From Nucisporomicrobium flavum (GTDB lineage Bacteria; Actinomycetota; Actinomycetes; Mycobacteriales; Micromonosporaceae), in assembly GCF_016464385.1 (NCBI RefSeq), contig NZ_JADMLH010000006.1:248001-312000 (forward strand): a DNA stretch of 64,000 nucleotides, in the 5' to 3' direction. Position numbers and translations under genes: made by a program. Shown here piece by piece: positions 25,255-34,503 of the stretch. The notes beneath the pieces are model-generated. The model saw only the letters and a list, made by a program, of their open reading frames with translations, searched no databases and was not told the origin of the DNA. Position 1 is the stretch's first letter. Each line of letters starts with the position of its first letter.

Positions 25255-28200
25255 CGGGGGGCCCTCACTTTACTCATCACCGACGCCCTCTCCTCCGCGG
25301 TCAGCCGATAGATCTCGAAGATTCTCCCACGCACCGCGGAATACAGCCGTGTCAGCATGACGTCTTTTGTCGGCTGATCCAGGGCGAACAATTCATGCGA
25401 CCGCACCCAGGCGTCGATGACACCGATCTGCAAGGTGGCGAGCTCGCGCGCACCCTGGCCCATTCCCCGGCCATTCGTCCGGTCCAGATAATTGTTCAAC
25501 GTCCGGGCCTGGTTCTGCGCGCCCTCATCCTTCATCGGCAACTTCTTCACCTGCTCGAGCAGCGAGGTGCGGTTGTCGCCCACGCCCTGCGCGGCGGCGT
25601 CCAGTGCCAGAGCCGACGTGACGAACGCCGAAGGGTTCCGGCGGGCTTCCTGCTGCACGAGCCATGTCGTCAGCTCGTTCGCGACTCGAGCGTTGTCGCC
25701 GACCGGCACCCCGCCGCTCAACCGGTCCAGGGACTGCCGAGCCAGCACCTGCTGCTGGTCCGGTGAGAGGCGGCCGATCTTGTCCTCGAGCTCCTGGTAC
25801 GACAGCACCTTGAGCCGGCCGGTACCGGGATCCGCCATGTGGATGAGCTGATTCTCCGGATTGGCACCGACGATCTGCCGCTCGTTGGTGACCGGGTCCA
25901 GCCGATACCGGCCGCCACCGGTCCGCTTCACGTCATGATGCGGATCGCCCTGCGTCCGGGCCAGATACCGAACGATGTTCACGACCTTGGGCTTGGTTTT
26001 CGGGTCCTCGAGAAGAGCTGCCTGCACGTCGTGCCCGCGGGTGCCCGGATGAACTTCGAGAAGCGTGCGCCGGTACTTCTCAGGAACGTGGGCATCGGCT
26101 GTCGGATCGAGTTTCCTCTTGTTCCGGGTGTCGTATTGCCCCCGGCTGACCCGGTCCGGGGTGTTCTTACCCTCCTCGATCACGGCATGGGCGAGGTCGC
26201 GGACATAGCGCAGAATTTCCCGGGCGTCGTTGTCGTCCAGTTCGACACCGGCGATGACGAAGTCCTGGGGATTCAGCCACGCCTTGAACCGCACCGAACC
26301 GCGGCCCTCGACGGCGAGCCCGGTCAGCCGGTAGAACAGCCGCATCGCGGCCAGCACGCTGCGCACCACCAGCTTGGGAAGGCCGCGGCGGAGCATGAAG
26401 GCGAGCTTGGGCCGGATGCGCGCGACGGCCGCCTGCAGCCGCTGTTCCTTCGACGGTGGCTGCTTCCTGGGCTTGCTCCGGCGCTTGTCCCGCCAAGCCT
26501 GATACTTGGCCTTCGCCTTCTGGTAGCCGGCCTTGACCTTCCGCCCGGCCGCGGCCAGCGCCTTGCCCATCTTCGTCTTGGCGAACCGCGCGCCCAGCCG
26601 CTTGGCCCCGTTCCGAACAGCGCCCAGCGCCTTCTTGGCCCCCGTCTTCGCCCGCGCCAGCCCCTTACGCCCCCACGACGCGACCTTCTGCGTGCCGCGC
26701 TTCAAAGCGCCCGCAGCAGCCTTGGCCCCGCGCTTCGCCGCGGTGATGGCCCTTCCGGCGCCCTTGCGGGCCGCCGACGCCCCGCGCTTCAGCGCGGCCA
26801 TGATCTTCTGGGCCAGGCCCTTCAGCTTCGAGGCGACGCCCTTGGCCGCCGACACCAGCCGCATCAGCAGGAAGTTGGTGATGAAGTCGAGCAGCGCCAC
26901 CACGCCGGCGGCCACGGCCTGGGCGAACAGGCAGGCCGCCGTCACGCCGCCGGCCTTGACCGCCCGGAGGAAGGCCCAGAACTTCTGGAAGACGGCGATG
27001 ATCTTGCTGATCGTGCCCCAGGCGGCGATCACGCCCTGGACGATCGTCATGATGGCGCCGGCCGCCGGGATGATCATCGAGACGACCTTCTCGATGACGA
27101 TCGAGATGATCATCATGGGCAGGGCCTTGATGAGGGCCTGCCACGCCATCCGGGCGATCTTGCCCATCGAGAGGCAGCCCTTGACCAGGACGTTGAAGAT
27201 CATTCTGCCCAGGCCGAGGATGGACTCGACCTTCTGGTTGAACCACTGCTTGACCGCGGCCTTCGTGGCCGTCCACAGGTATTCGCGGATACCTTGCTTG
27301 GCCGCCGTGCCGAGTTTGCCGAGCCAGCCGAGCGGGTCCGGCGCGATGTCCGCGACCAGCGCCGCGAATTGGCCGAGCAGCTTGATCGCGTTCTCCACGA
27401 AGGCGATCGCCTTCTCGACCGCCGCCCGGGCCAGCTCGATCGCGGCCAGCATGCCCTTCTCGAGCAGGTCGAGCAGCTTGGTCAAGCCGGCCGCGAGAGC
27501 GTCGAGCAGTTTCTGTACGCCCCGCTTGAGCTTGTCCGCGAGCTGGTTCACCTTCCTGATCGCGGCGTCCCGGCGGCCTTCGATGAACGTGCGGACCCTG
27601 TCCCGCAGCTCCGGGAACGCGGCGAGCAGCACCCCGCTGATCGCGATCAGCGCCGTGGCGACCGCCTTGATGAAGCCGACGATCGCCCGGCGCGCCGCCT
27701 CGATCAGCCCGGTGACGAACTTCTTGAAGCCGTCGATGATGCCCTTGATCGCCCGGCGCGCCAGGTCGAAGATGCCCTTGACCAGGCTGACCAGCGCGTT
27801 GAAGGCCGACTTGATCTTCGACTTGGCCCAGCTGAGCCAGCCGTCGTCGCCCTTCTTCTTGTTCTTCTCCTTCTGCGCCTCCGCCTCGGCCTTGCGCTTC
27901 TGCTCGCCGATGCTCTTGTCGTCGGTCTGCCGGCGCGTCTCGATCTCGCCGTCGGTGCCGGTCTTCTTCGCCGAGATCAGCTTGAGCTGCGCGGTGTGCT
28001 CGCCGTCGGCCTTCTTGCCGTTCTCGGTGAGCATCCGGTCCTGCTCGGTGCGCCACTGCGAGCGCTGCGCGGCCGCCACGTCGCTCAGCGACACCCGCTC
28101 GCCGGCCTGCTCGGCGCTGTTGGCCTGGATCTCCCGGTCGACGGCGGCGGCATTGTCGGTACGGGCGGCCGCCTCATCCGTACGCTGCGTCTCCTGCTCG

Positions 28201-31031
28201 GTCCTGATCGCCGTACGGCCCTGAGCGACCCCGGCCTGCACCTGCGGCCCCCGCTCCTGCTGCACCACGGCCGACACGGCTTGCGGCGGCGTGCTGCTGC
28301 TCCCCGCCGCGGGCCCGGCCGCCGCCGGTACCGCTCCCGCCGCTTTCCCGCCGGGCGCCGGTCCGGCCCCCGGGGCGGAGCCACGCAACGTCTCCGGCCG
28401 TACGTCGGGATAGATCCGGCGCTCGCCCAGGTCGGTGGCGGCATCCGTACGCCCGATCTGCTGCAGTGTGCCGGCCTGCACGGCAAGCCGGCGCCGCTGC
28501 TCGTCGGCGAGCGCGGGATCGGTGTCGCCGGACAGCGAGACGGCCGGCGCCGCGCCGACGGTCTGGTTCAGGGCCGGGTCGGTGGTCGGCACGGCGTCGA
28601 CGGCGTTGTGCAGCCCCCGCACCTCGGCCTCGCTGAGGCTGTCCTGCCCGGTGTCGGCGAAGTGCGGCGGCGCCACCCGGTCGGTCGGCGGGGGTCCGGA
28701 CGGCGCCGGCCGGCCCTCGGGCAGCTTCTGCTTGCCGAGCGTGTCCGGCGTGACCTCCTGCAGCGTGGACAGCGACGACGCGGCCGGCGGGGCCGATTCC
28801 GGGGTACCGTGCTGCGTCTGCGGCGCACCGACCGGCCGGTCCATGCTCGGCGGCGCGGCGGCCAGCTCGGTGCGTCGCTCACCGACCGACCGGTTCACCG
28901 ACGCGTCGACGCCGGCGAGGGAATCCCGCATCTGCGTGGCCGGCAGCGCCCCGGCGGCGGCCAGCGCGCCCTCCGGCTCCTGCCCGGACAGGTCGGGCGT
29001 CCCGGCCGCCGACACCTCCTCCGCCTTGTCCACGGCGGGCGCGGGCGCGCCGCACGCGGCACCGCCGCCGTCGGCCTCGGCCGCCGGTTCGGGAGTCGAC
29101 CCACAGGACCCGCCGCCGGCTTCGAGCGACGCATCCGCCGGCAGGGCATTCCCGGGTACGCCCTCAGCCGGCCCACCGCCGCCGGCCGCCACCTCCGGCG
29201 TACTGGAAGCAGCCGCCGTCTCCGGCGCGCCGGCGTCAGGAGCATCCACTGTGGTCCCGGGCTCCCGGTCGAGCGCATCGGGCGAGACCTGACCCGGTGC
29301 CTCCCCGACCTCGGCAGCCTCGGCGCGCTCACGTTCCCGGTCCCGCTCGGCGGCCTCGGCCACCGCCTTGACCGTGCCGGGCCCACCGGCCGGATCGTCG
29401 ACGATCTCCGGCTCGGGCGGCGCCGGGAAGGACGGCGCGGCCGGCGGTGGCGGCGGCGACCCGCTGGACGGCAGCTCGATCGCGTCGGCGGCGGGCACGG
29501 CGGAGACGTCGAGGTCCCCCTTCGGCAGGTACGCCTGCGGCCCGGGCGGCTCAGCCCTCGGCCCCTCGGCCCCCGGCCCCTCGGCCCCGGTCGGCTCGGG
29601 GCCCGGGTCCGGATCCGGCACGTCGTCCTCGGCGAGCGGCTCGACCCCGAGCGGCCGCTCCCCCTCCGGGATCTCCTCGACGGTGGCACCGGCCGGCCGG
29701 TCCCGCAGACCGTGATGCGCCAACGGCCCCTGCGGATCCTCGGCGACGGCGTCGATCTGGCTCAGATCGACCAGGCCCGTACCGGCGGGCGCGGCACCGC
29801 CACCCCCACCCCCCGCGACAGGAGCCGGCCCGGCGCCCCCGGCCGGCCCGGCAGTCGTCCCCGGCGCGGCGGCCGCGGACCCGGCGGCGGGCGGCGTCTC
29901 GGGCCCTTCCTTCTTCTCGCCCTCCTTACCGCCCTTTCCCTCCTCGCCCTTCCCCTCCTCGCCCTTTCCCTCCTCGCCCTTCCCCTCCTCGCCCTTTCCC
30001 TCCTCGCCCTTCCCCTCCTCGCCCTTCCCCTCCTCGCCTTTCTCCTCCTCGGCCTTCTTGCCCTTGTCCTTCTTGTCCTTGTCCTTGTCCTTGTCCTTGT
30101 CGACCTTGTCCGGAGCTGCCTTCTCGGCGTCCTTCTCCTCGGACTCAGCGTCTCCAAGCTCTCCCTGTTCCTCGGGCGCCTTGTCTTCCTCGGGCGCCTT
30201 CCCGTCGTCGGGTGCCTGGGTCGGCACAGGCGCGGGCGTCGACGCTGTGTCGACCGCGCTCCCGTTCACCGCCTCCGCCGCGCCCTCCGCGCCCAGGTCC
30301 TGGACCCGCCGGTATTCGGCCGACGGCAGTCGCACCTCGAGCCGTTCCAGCACCGCCGTTTCGAGCTCCGGCGTCAGCCGCCCGAACTGCAACCGGATCC
30401 GCCCGGCCGCGTCCGACGGGTCTCCGCGCAGGCTCCGCAGCACGCCGGCCACGAGCCGGTCCACCAGCGTCGCGGGATCGAGGTGTTCGATGCGCAGCTG
30501 GGCCGGGTTGACGGAGGCGTACCGCATCCAGGCCGGCGCCCCGCCCACCGGACCCACGCCGGACGCCTCGGACGCCGAGTCTGCCGCCCGTTCGGCCTCC
30601 CGCTCCAGCGGCTCGGTCGGCCGGCTCACCGCCCCCGGCTCCCGGCCGGCCCGGGGCATGACGGCCGCGTCGGGCAGCTGGATGGTGTGCATGAGCTCGT
30701 GGACCAGCAGACGCCGGCCCTCCGCGGTGTCCGGCCGGTACGCCCCGACGGCGAAGAAGATGCCGGTGCCCACGGCCACCGCGTCGGCGCCGGTCAGCTC
30801 GGCCAGCGCGGCAGCGTCCCGGTCGGCGTGGATGCGTACCCGGCTGAAGTCGTGCCCGAGCCGCTCCTCGAGCTCGCGCCGTACGGACGGCTCGAGCGGC
30901 CGCCCGGCCGAGGCGACGATCTCGCGCAGCTCGGCCGGAGCCCGCTTGCGCCGGCGGCGGTCACGCCGGCGTTCGGTGGTCCCGCGCCGCAGCTGCGCCT
31001 TCGCCGGCGGCACCGCGGCGGGCCCGCTCAC
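25251..31031 (-). CDS. giant eCIS-core (DUF4157) mosaic protein; candidate cargo/toxin or tape-measure protein
   Basis: 1926 residues, GTG start overlapping the upstream stop. Parts in order: basic N-terminus (~14-30); DUF4157 eCIS-core domain with zinc-protease motif HELMH (111-115); acidic, Lys/Asp/Glu-repeat and Pro/Ala/Gly-rich region (~280-800) with a KGEEG repeat; a charged linker (~930-1060); a long run of amphipathic and hydrophobic helices (~1065-1380, with FNALVSLVKGIFDLARRAI); a Lys/Ala-rich histone-H1-like stretch (~1390-1520); and a C-terminal domain of ~400 residues of unknown fold (HVPEKYRRTLLEVHPG; GDPHHDVKRTGGGRYRLDP; NPENQLIHMADPG). DUF4157 proteins are strongly associated with eCIS loci and some carry toxins. 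No tape-measure gene was found elsewhere, so the helical region might also set tube length. Confidence 0.85.
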   Translation of the reverse strand: MSGPAAVPPAKAQLRRGTTERRRDRRRRKRAPAELREIVASAGRPLEPSVRRELEERLGHDFSRVRIHADRDAAALAELTGADAVAVGTGIFFAVGAYRPDTAEGRRLLVHELMHTIQLPDAAVMPRAGREPGAVSRPTEPLEREAERAADSASEASGVGPVGGAPAWMRYASVNPAQLRIEHLDPATLVDRLVAGVLRSLRGDPSDAAGRIRLQFGRLTPELETAVLERLEVRLPSAEYRRVQDLGAEGAAEAVNGSAVDTASTPAPVPTQAPDDGKAPEEDKAPEEQGELGDAESEEKDAEKAAPDKVDKDKDKDKDKKDKGKKAEEEKGEEGKGEEGKGEEGKGEEGKGEEGKGEEGKGEEGKGGKEGEKKEGPETPPAAGSAAAAPGTTAGPAGGAGPAPVAGGGGGGAAPAGTGLVDLSQIDAVAEDPQGPLAHHGLRDRPAGATVEEIPEGERPLGVEPLAEDDVPDPDPGPEPTGAEGPGAEGPRAEPPGPQAYLPKGDLDVSAVPAADAIELPSSGSPPPPPAAPSFPAPPEPEIVDDPAGGPGTVKAVAEAAERDRERERAEAAEVGEAPGQVSPDALDREPGTTVDAPDAGAPETAAASSTPEVAAGGGGPAEGVPGNALPADASLEAGGGSCGSTPEPAAEADGGGAACGAPAPAVDKAEEVSAAGTPDLSGQEPEGALAAAGALPATQMRDSLAGVDASVNRSVGERRTELAAAPPSMDRPVGAPQTQHGTPESAPPAASSLSTLQEVTPDTLGKQKLPEGRPAPSGPPPTDRVAPPHFADTGQDSLSEAEVRGLHNAVDAVPTTDPALNQTVGAAPAVSLSGDTDPALADEQRRRLAVQAGTLQQIGRTDAATDLGERRIYPDVRPETLRGSAPGAGPAPGGKAAGAVPAAAGPAAGSSSTPPQAVSAVVQQERGPQVQAGVAQGRTAIRTEQETQRTDEAAARTDNAAAVDREIQANSAEQAGERVSLSDVAAAQRSQWRTEQDRMLTENGKKADGEHTAQLKLISAKKTGTDGEIETRRQTDDKSIGEQKRKAEAEAQKEKNKKKGDDGWLSWAKSKIKSAFNALVSLVKGIFDLARRAIKGIIDGFKKFVTGLIEAARRAIVGFIKAVATALIAISGVLLAAFPELRDRVRTFIEGRRDAAIRKVNQLADKLKRGVQKLLDALAAGLTKLLDLLEKGMLAAIELARAAVEKAIAFVENAIKLLGQFAALVADIAPDPLGWLGKLGTAAKQGIREYLWTATKAAVKQWFNQKVESILGLGRMIFNVLVKGCLSMGKIARMAWQALIKALPMMIISIVIEKVVSMIIPAAGAIMTIVQGVIAAWGTISKIIAVFQKFWAFLRAVKAGGVTAACLFAQAVAAGVVALLDFITNFLLMRLVSAAKGVASKLKGLAQKIMAALKRGASAARKGAGRAITAAKRGAKAAAGALKRGTQKVASWGRKGLARAKTGAKKALGAVRNGAKRLGARFAKTKMGKALAAAGRKVKAGYQKAKAKYQAWRDKRRSKPRKQPPSKEQRLQAAVARIRPKLAFMLRRGLPKLVVRSVLAAMRLFYRLTGLAVEGRGSVRFKAWLNPQDFVIAGVELDDNDAREILRYVRDLAHAVIEEGKNTPDRVSRGQYDTRNKRKLDPTADAHVPEKYRRTLLEVHPGTRGHDVQAALLEDPKTKPKVVNIVRYLARTQGDPHHDVKRTGGGRYRLDPVTNERQIVGANPENQLIHMADPGTGRLKVLSYQELEDKIGRLSPDQQQVLARQSLDRLSGGVPVGDNARVANELTTWLVQQEARRNPSAFVTSALALDAAAQGVGDNRTSLLEQVKKLPMKDEGAQNQARTLNNYLDRTNGRGMGQGARELATLQIGVIDAWVRSHELFALDQPTKDVMLTRLYSAVRGRIFEIYRLTAEERASVMSKVRAPR
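29941..30045. repeat. seven 15-bp tandem repeats
   Basis: Unit TCCTCGCCCTTYCCC on the plus strand, repeated seven times within the giant eCIS-core gene and encoding KGEEG repeats on the minus strand. It is followed at ~30060-30110 by CTTGTC hexamers encoding Lys-Asp pairs. Copy number may vary by slippage. Confidence 0.9.
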
Positions 31032-31396
31032 AGCGTCTCCCCGGCAGCGGTCCCCATGGCCGTTCCGGCAACGGTCCCGGCGGCGCTCCGGGCAGCGGCA
31101 CCAGTGCCGGTCCCGGCAGCGGCGGCCGGGGCAGCCGCCGGAGCGGTGTCGGGGACGAGCGTCTCGTGCACCGAGCGGGCCAGCATCCGGCCGATGCGGC
31201 GCGGCGAGCCGGTCAGCGGCACCGGCGGCCGGGTCACCGTGTCGCGGCGGGCGTCCACGGCCGGCAGCCCGTGCTCGGTGAGCAGGCGGGAGAGCTCACG
31301 GGTGAACGCCTCGGCCACCCGGGCGCGGTCGGCCGGGCGTACGCCGTCCAGCAGAAGAGCGTCGATCTCCACCAGCACCCGCTCGGTCAGCGCCAT
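31028..31396 (-). CDS. small unrecognised eCIS-locus protein
   Basis: 122 residues: a helical N-terminal ~80 residues (MALTERVLVEIDALLLDGVR; AFTRELSRLLTEHGL; RIGRMLARSVHETLV) and a low-complexity Ala/Gly/Thr tail. No family was recognised. It overlaps the AAA+ ATPase gene by 10 bp and the giant protein's GTG by 4 bp. Its place between ATPase and cargo-like gene suggests an adaptor, but the sequence alone does not show this. Confidence 0.65.
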   Translation of the reverse strand: MALTERVLVEIDALLLDGVRPADRARVAEAFTRELSRLLTEHGLPAVDARRDTVTRPPVPLTGSPRRIGRMLARSVHETLVPDTAPAAAPAAAAGTGTGAAARSAAGTVAGTAMGTAAGETL

Positions 31397-33255
31397 CCGG
31401 CCACCTCCGCCGAGGTGACCGAGCGTTCGAGCTTGAGATATTCCGTACGGGTGGCCGCCAGCACGTGCCGCATCTGCAGCGTCGCGCCCTCGTCGGCGGC
31501 GAGGAAGGCGGCCGACAGCGCGATGTTGCGGATGCTGCCGCCGCTGACCGTCAGCTGGGCCAGCCGTTCCGGGTCGAGGCCCTCGGCCGGCGCCCGGGCG
31601 GGGATGACCCGGCGCCAGATCTCGGCCCGCTCGGGCGCGTCCGGGAACGGGAAGTCGACCACGAACCGCAGCCGGCGCAGGAACGCGGAGTCCATCGACT
31701 TCTTCATGTTGCTGGTCAGGATCGCGAGCCCGCGGTACGCCTCCATCCGCATCAGCAGGTAGCTGACCTCGATGTTGGCGTACCGGTCGTGGCTGTCCTT
31801 GACCTCGCTGCGCTTGCCGAACAGCGCGTCGGCCTCGTCGAACAGCAGCACCGCGCCGCCCCGCTCGGCCGCGTCGAACACGCGGCGCAGGTTCTTCTCG
31901 GTCTCCCCGATGTACTTGTTCACCACCTGGGACAGGTCGATGACGAACAGGTCCAGCCCGAGGTCGTGGGCGAGCACCTCCGCGGCGAGCGTCTTGCCGG
32001 TGCCGCTGCCACCGGCGAACAGCGCGGTGACGCCGAGGCCGCGGCGGAGCACGTCCTCGAAGCCCCAGTCGTCGTGCACGGTCGACCGGCGGCGTACGTG
32101 CGCCACGATCTCGTTGAGCACGGCCCGTTGCGGGGCGGGAAGCACGAGGTCGTCCCAGCCGGCCCGGGGCGTGATCCGGCGGCCGAGGTCGTCCAGCGCC
32201 ATCCGGGCGTGGTCGAGCCCGGCCTGCCACGCGAGGTCGTACCCGGCCGGTGCGCCGGACGCGGCTCGGCGGCGGGCGTCCGAGGCGGCGGCGCGGATCA
32301 CGTGGCCGGGCAGCGTGAACTGTGCGACCAGGCGGCTCAGGTCGCCGTCGCCCACCGGGACCACGCCGTCGAGGGCGGCCGCCCACAGCTCGCGCTGTTC
32401 GTCGGGGCGGGGCGTGGCGACGGCGATCCGTTCGCCCACGCGGTCGTCGGCGGTCACCTCGGCGGCGGACAACGCCACCGGCGCGGCCAGCGAGCGGCAG
32501 AAGGCGGCGGCCACCTCGCGGCGTTCCGGGCCGGCGTCGTCCACCTCGACCAGGAGCGCGCCGGGCAACAGGATCGCCTCGCGGTCCCACAGGCGGGCCA
32601 GCGCCTCGCGCTCCACGGCATCGGTGGGCAGATCGGCGGCGCGGGCGGCGTACGCGCGTACCCCTGCCTCCCCGGCCGCGGCGGCCGCGACCTCCCGGCG
32701 GGTCTGACCGTCCGCACCGGCCAGCGTGGCCCGTCCCGTACCCGTGGTCCACGCGCCGGCCAGCGCGGTCGCCACGGCGTGCTGGGTGCCGGGCAGCGCA
32801 GGTGCGGCCGGCAGCGGGGTGACGAGGCCGTGCAGCCGGACGTCGAGGTACGGCACCCCCGCCAGCAGGTGCAGGATGCGCTCGTCGATGCGCAGCCGGG
32901 CGGTGGTGACCGGGCTGTCCGGCTCGAGCTCCACGAGGTGCCAGCGGCGCAGCGGGGAGACCGGCGCCAGCGCGCTCCAGTGCGGCCCGGCCAGCGTGGC
33001 CAGGGCGAGCGAGAACGTCGGGTACGGGCGCCCGCCGGCCGTCCGGCACACCTCGGCGCAGCCCGGGTCGACCTCCACGCCGGCCGTCAGGACCAGCACG
33101 TCGCGCTCGAACGGGGTGAGCCCGAAGCAGGAGGAGACCATGTCGAGCGCGCTGCCGCCGGGTGCCTCGGGGGTCTCGTCGCGGCGGCCGCCGACGCGGG
33201 CGAGCACGCGCGTGACCGCCGCGGTCAGCGCCTCCTGATGCACGTCGCCGGCCAT
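31387..33255 (-). CDS. AAA+ ATPase of the eCIS (Afp15/Pvc15 type)
   Basis: 622 residues. The C-terminal AAA+ module is complete: Walker A GGSGTGKT (415-422), Walker B LLFDEAD (470-476), and sensor-like LTSNMKKSMDSAFLRRLRF. Residues ~160-300 look like a degenerate first AAA domain without a Walker A lysine (TGTGRATLAGADGQ). Afp15/Pvc15 are needed for particle assembly or cargo loading and are not in the mature particle; that role is taken from the family. It sits between the Pvc16-type gene and the giant protein. Confidence 0.9.
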   Translation of the reverse strand: MAGDVHQEALTAAVTRVLARVGGRRDETPEAPGGSALDMVSSCFGLTPFERDVLVLTAGVEVDPGCAEVCRTAGGRPYPTFSLALATLAGPHWSALAPVSPLRRWHLVELEPDSPVTTARLRIDERILHLLAGVPYLDVRLHGLVTPLPAAPALPGTQHAVATALAGAWTTGTGRATLAGADGQTRREVAAAAAGEAGVRAYAARAADLPTDAVEREALARLWDREAILLPGALLVEVDDAGPERREVAAAFCRSLAAPVALSAAEVTADDRVGERIAVATPRPDEQRELWAAALDGVVPVGDGDLSRLVAQFTLPGHVIRAAASDARRRAASGAPAGYDLAWQAGLDHARMALDDLGRRITPRAGWDDLVLPAPQRAVLNEIVAHVRRRSTVHDDWGFEDVLRRGLGVTALFAGGSGTGKTLAAEVLAHDLGLDLFVIDLSQVVNKYIGETEKNLRRVFDAAERGGAVLLFDEADALFGKRSEVKDSHDRYANIEVSYLLMRMEAYRGLAILTSNMKKSMDSAFLRRLRFVVDFPFPDAPERAEIWRRVIPARAPAEGLDPERLAQLTVSGGSIRNIALSAAFLAADEGATLQMRHVLAATRTEYLKLERSVTSAEVAGWR

Positions 33256-33258
33256 GGC

Positions 33259-34503
33259 TCAGGACACTTCCGGCAGCGTCTCGGCCGGCCCGGTGACCTG
33301 GCCGGAGGCGTTGCGCGCGATCGGGCTCTGCGCGCCGTCGACCTGCACGCGGATCAGGTACGTCCCGGCTGCCATCGGCCCGAGCGGTACCGTCACCTGC
33401 TCCGGCGGCCGCGCGCCGGGCAGCGGGAACGGCGCGTCGAACTGGTACGCCCGCGGCGCCCGCCCGTCCGGCGGCTCGAGCTCGTCCAGCAGGAGCTGCA
33501 CGCGTTGCTCCGCACCGACCGGAAGGTCGAGCGTGATGCGCAGCTCGCCGGCACCGGCCGCGGTGCCCGTCACCCGGGCCACGCGGACGAACGGCACCAC
33601 GTTGGACTGCAGCACCTTGGCGAGGGTGATCCCGGTGTCCACCGCCACGCTCTGCAGCACGCGCAGCGGATGGACGCCGGCCGGCAGGTCGTCGGGCGGC
33701 CGGACCAGCATTCGCGTGTCGGTCACCCGTGCCGCGGGCACCTCGACGTCGGCCGTGCCGAGCCGGGCGAACACGGCGTCGGCGGCCAGGGAACTGCCCT
33801 CGATGACGAGGTCGTTCTCGCGCGGTGCCGGCCCCTCGACCGGGGTCGCCTCCGGGGTGGCGCGGGGCCGGGACAGGACCCGGTCGATCACCGGGCGGCC
33901 GCCGGGCAGGGCGGTGACCGTACGGCGCTCCACGGGTTTCCCGGGTGGCGCGCCGGTGCGTCCCTCGATGAACACCAGCGACGCCTGGTAGCAGGCCGAC
34001 AGCGCGTACGGCGTCTGCGACAGCATCGTCCAGAGCTTGTACTGGTCGTCGATGTCCAGGGTGGACGGCGTGAAGCGGACCCGGTCGGGTGCGGCGGCCA
34101 GGTCGCTGCCGCGCAGGAACGCCTGGGCGGCCGCGTCCTCGATGTCGGCGCGGGCCAGCACCGGCTGGACGTACAGGGCGCGGATCACGGCGCCGAGCAG
34201 CTTCTGCGGCATCAGGTCGGTCTCGTCGCCGTAGCAGCTGATCAGGTAGTGCAGGTCGAGCGCGGCCCGGGGCCGGGTGATCAGGGTGCCGTCGGCCGTA
34301 CGGGTGGGCGCGTCCCGGTTGCGCTGGGCCGGGTTCGGCGTGACCTGGTAGCAGAACACGCTGATGGTCGGGTCGGTCGGTGGCTCGGTGAACGGCTTGC
34401 GGGCGGTCACGTCGACGGCGGGAGTGATCTCCGGCAGCAGGTTGTTGGCCAGGAACCGGCGCAGCGCCTCGGTGACGGTCGCGATGGCGAGGGCGTTGCT
34501 CAT
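33259..34503 (-). CDS. Pvc16-type tail terminator protein (DUF4255)
   Basis: 414 residues. The N-terminal ~190 residues are the DUF4255/Pvc16_N domain (ALAIATVTEALRRFLANNLL, PTISVFCYQVTPNPAQRNRD, ALDLHYLISCYGDETDLMPQ). The C-terminal part adds Ig/TIG-like beta repeats (ENDLVIEGSSLAADAVFARL; IARNASGQVTG). In Afp the homologue caps the tube-sheath end and sets completion. Overlaps the upstream stop by 4 bp. Confidence 0.88.
   Translation of the reverse strand: MSNALAIATVTEALRRFLANNLLPEITPAVDVTARKPFTEPPTDPTISVFCYQVTPNPAQRNRDAPTRTADGTLITRPRAALDLHYLISCYGDETDLMPQKLLGAVIRALYVQPVLARADIEDAAAQAFLRGSDLAAAPDRVRFTPSTLDIDDQYKLWTMLSQTPYALSACYQASLVFIEGRTGAPPGKPVERRTVTALPGGRPVIDRVLSRPRATPEATPVEGPAPRENDLVIEGSSLAADAVFARLGTADVEVPAARVTDTRMLVRPPDDLPAGVHPLRVLQSVAVDTGITLAKVLQSNVVPFVRVARVTGTAAGAGELRITLDLPVGAEQRVQLLLDELEPPDGRAPRAYQFDAPFPLPGARPPEQVTVPLGPMAAGTYLIRVQVDGAQSPIARNASGQVTGPAETLPEVS

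Noticed and set aside
25751..26300. Slightly less G+C-rich 3' part of the giant gene as proof of horizontal transfer
   Set aside because: The shift is small by eye and was not measured.
29941..30045. Regular 15-bp repeats as a CRISPR array
   Set aside because: No spacers; the unit encodes KGEEG in a protein.
25839..31418. Very long plus-strand open frame (1859 codons) opposite the giant eCIS-core gene
   Set aside because: Arg/Gly/Leu-rich mirror of a real gene in G+C-rich DNA; no domain, while the minus strand encodes DUF4157.
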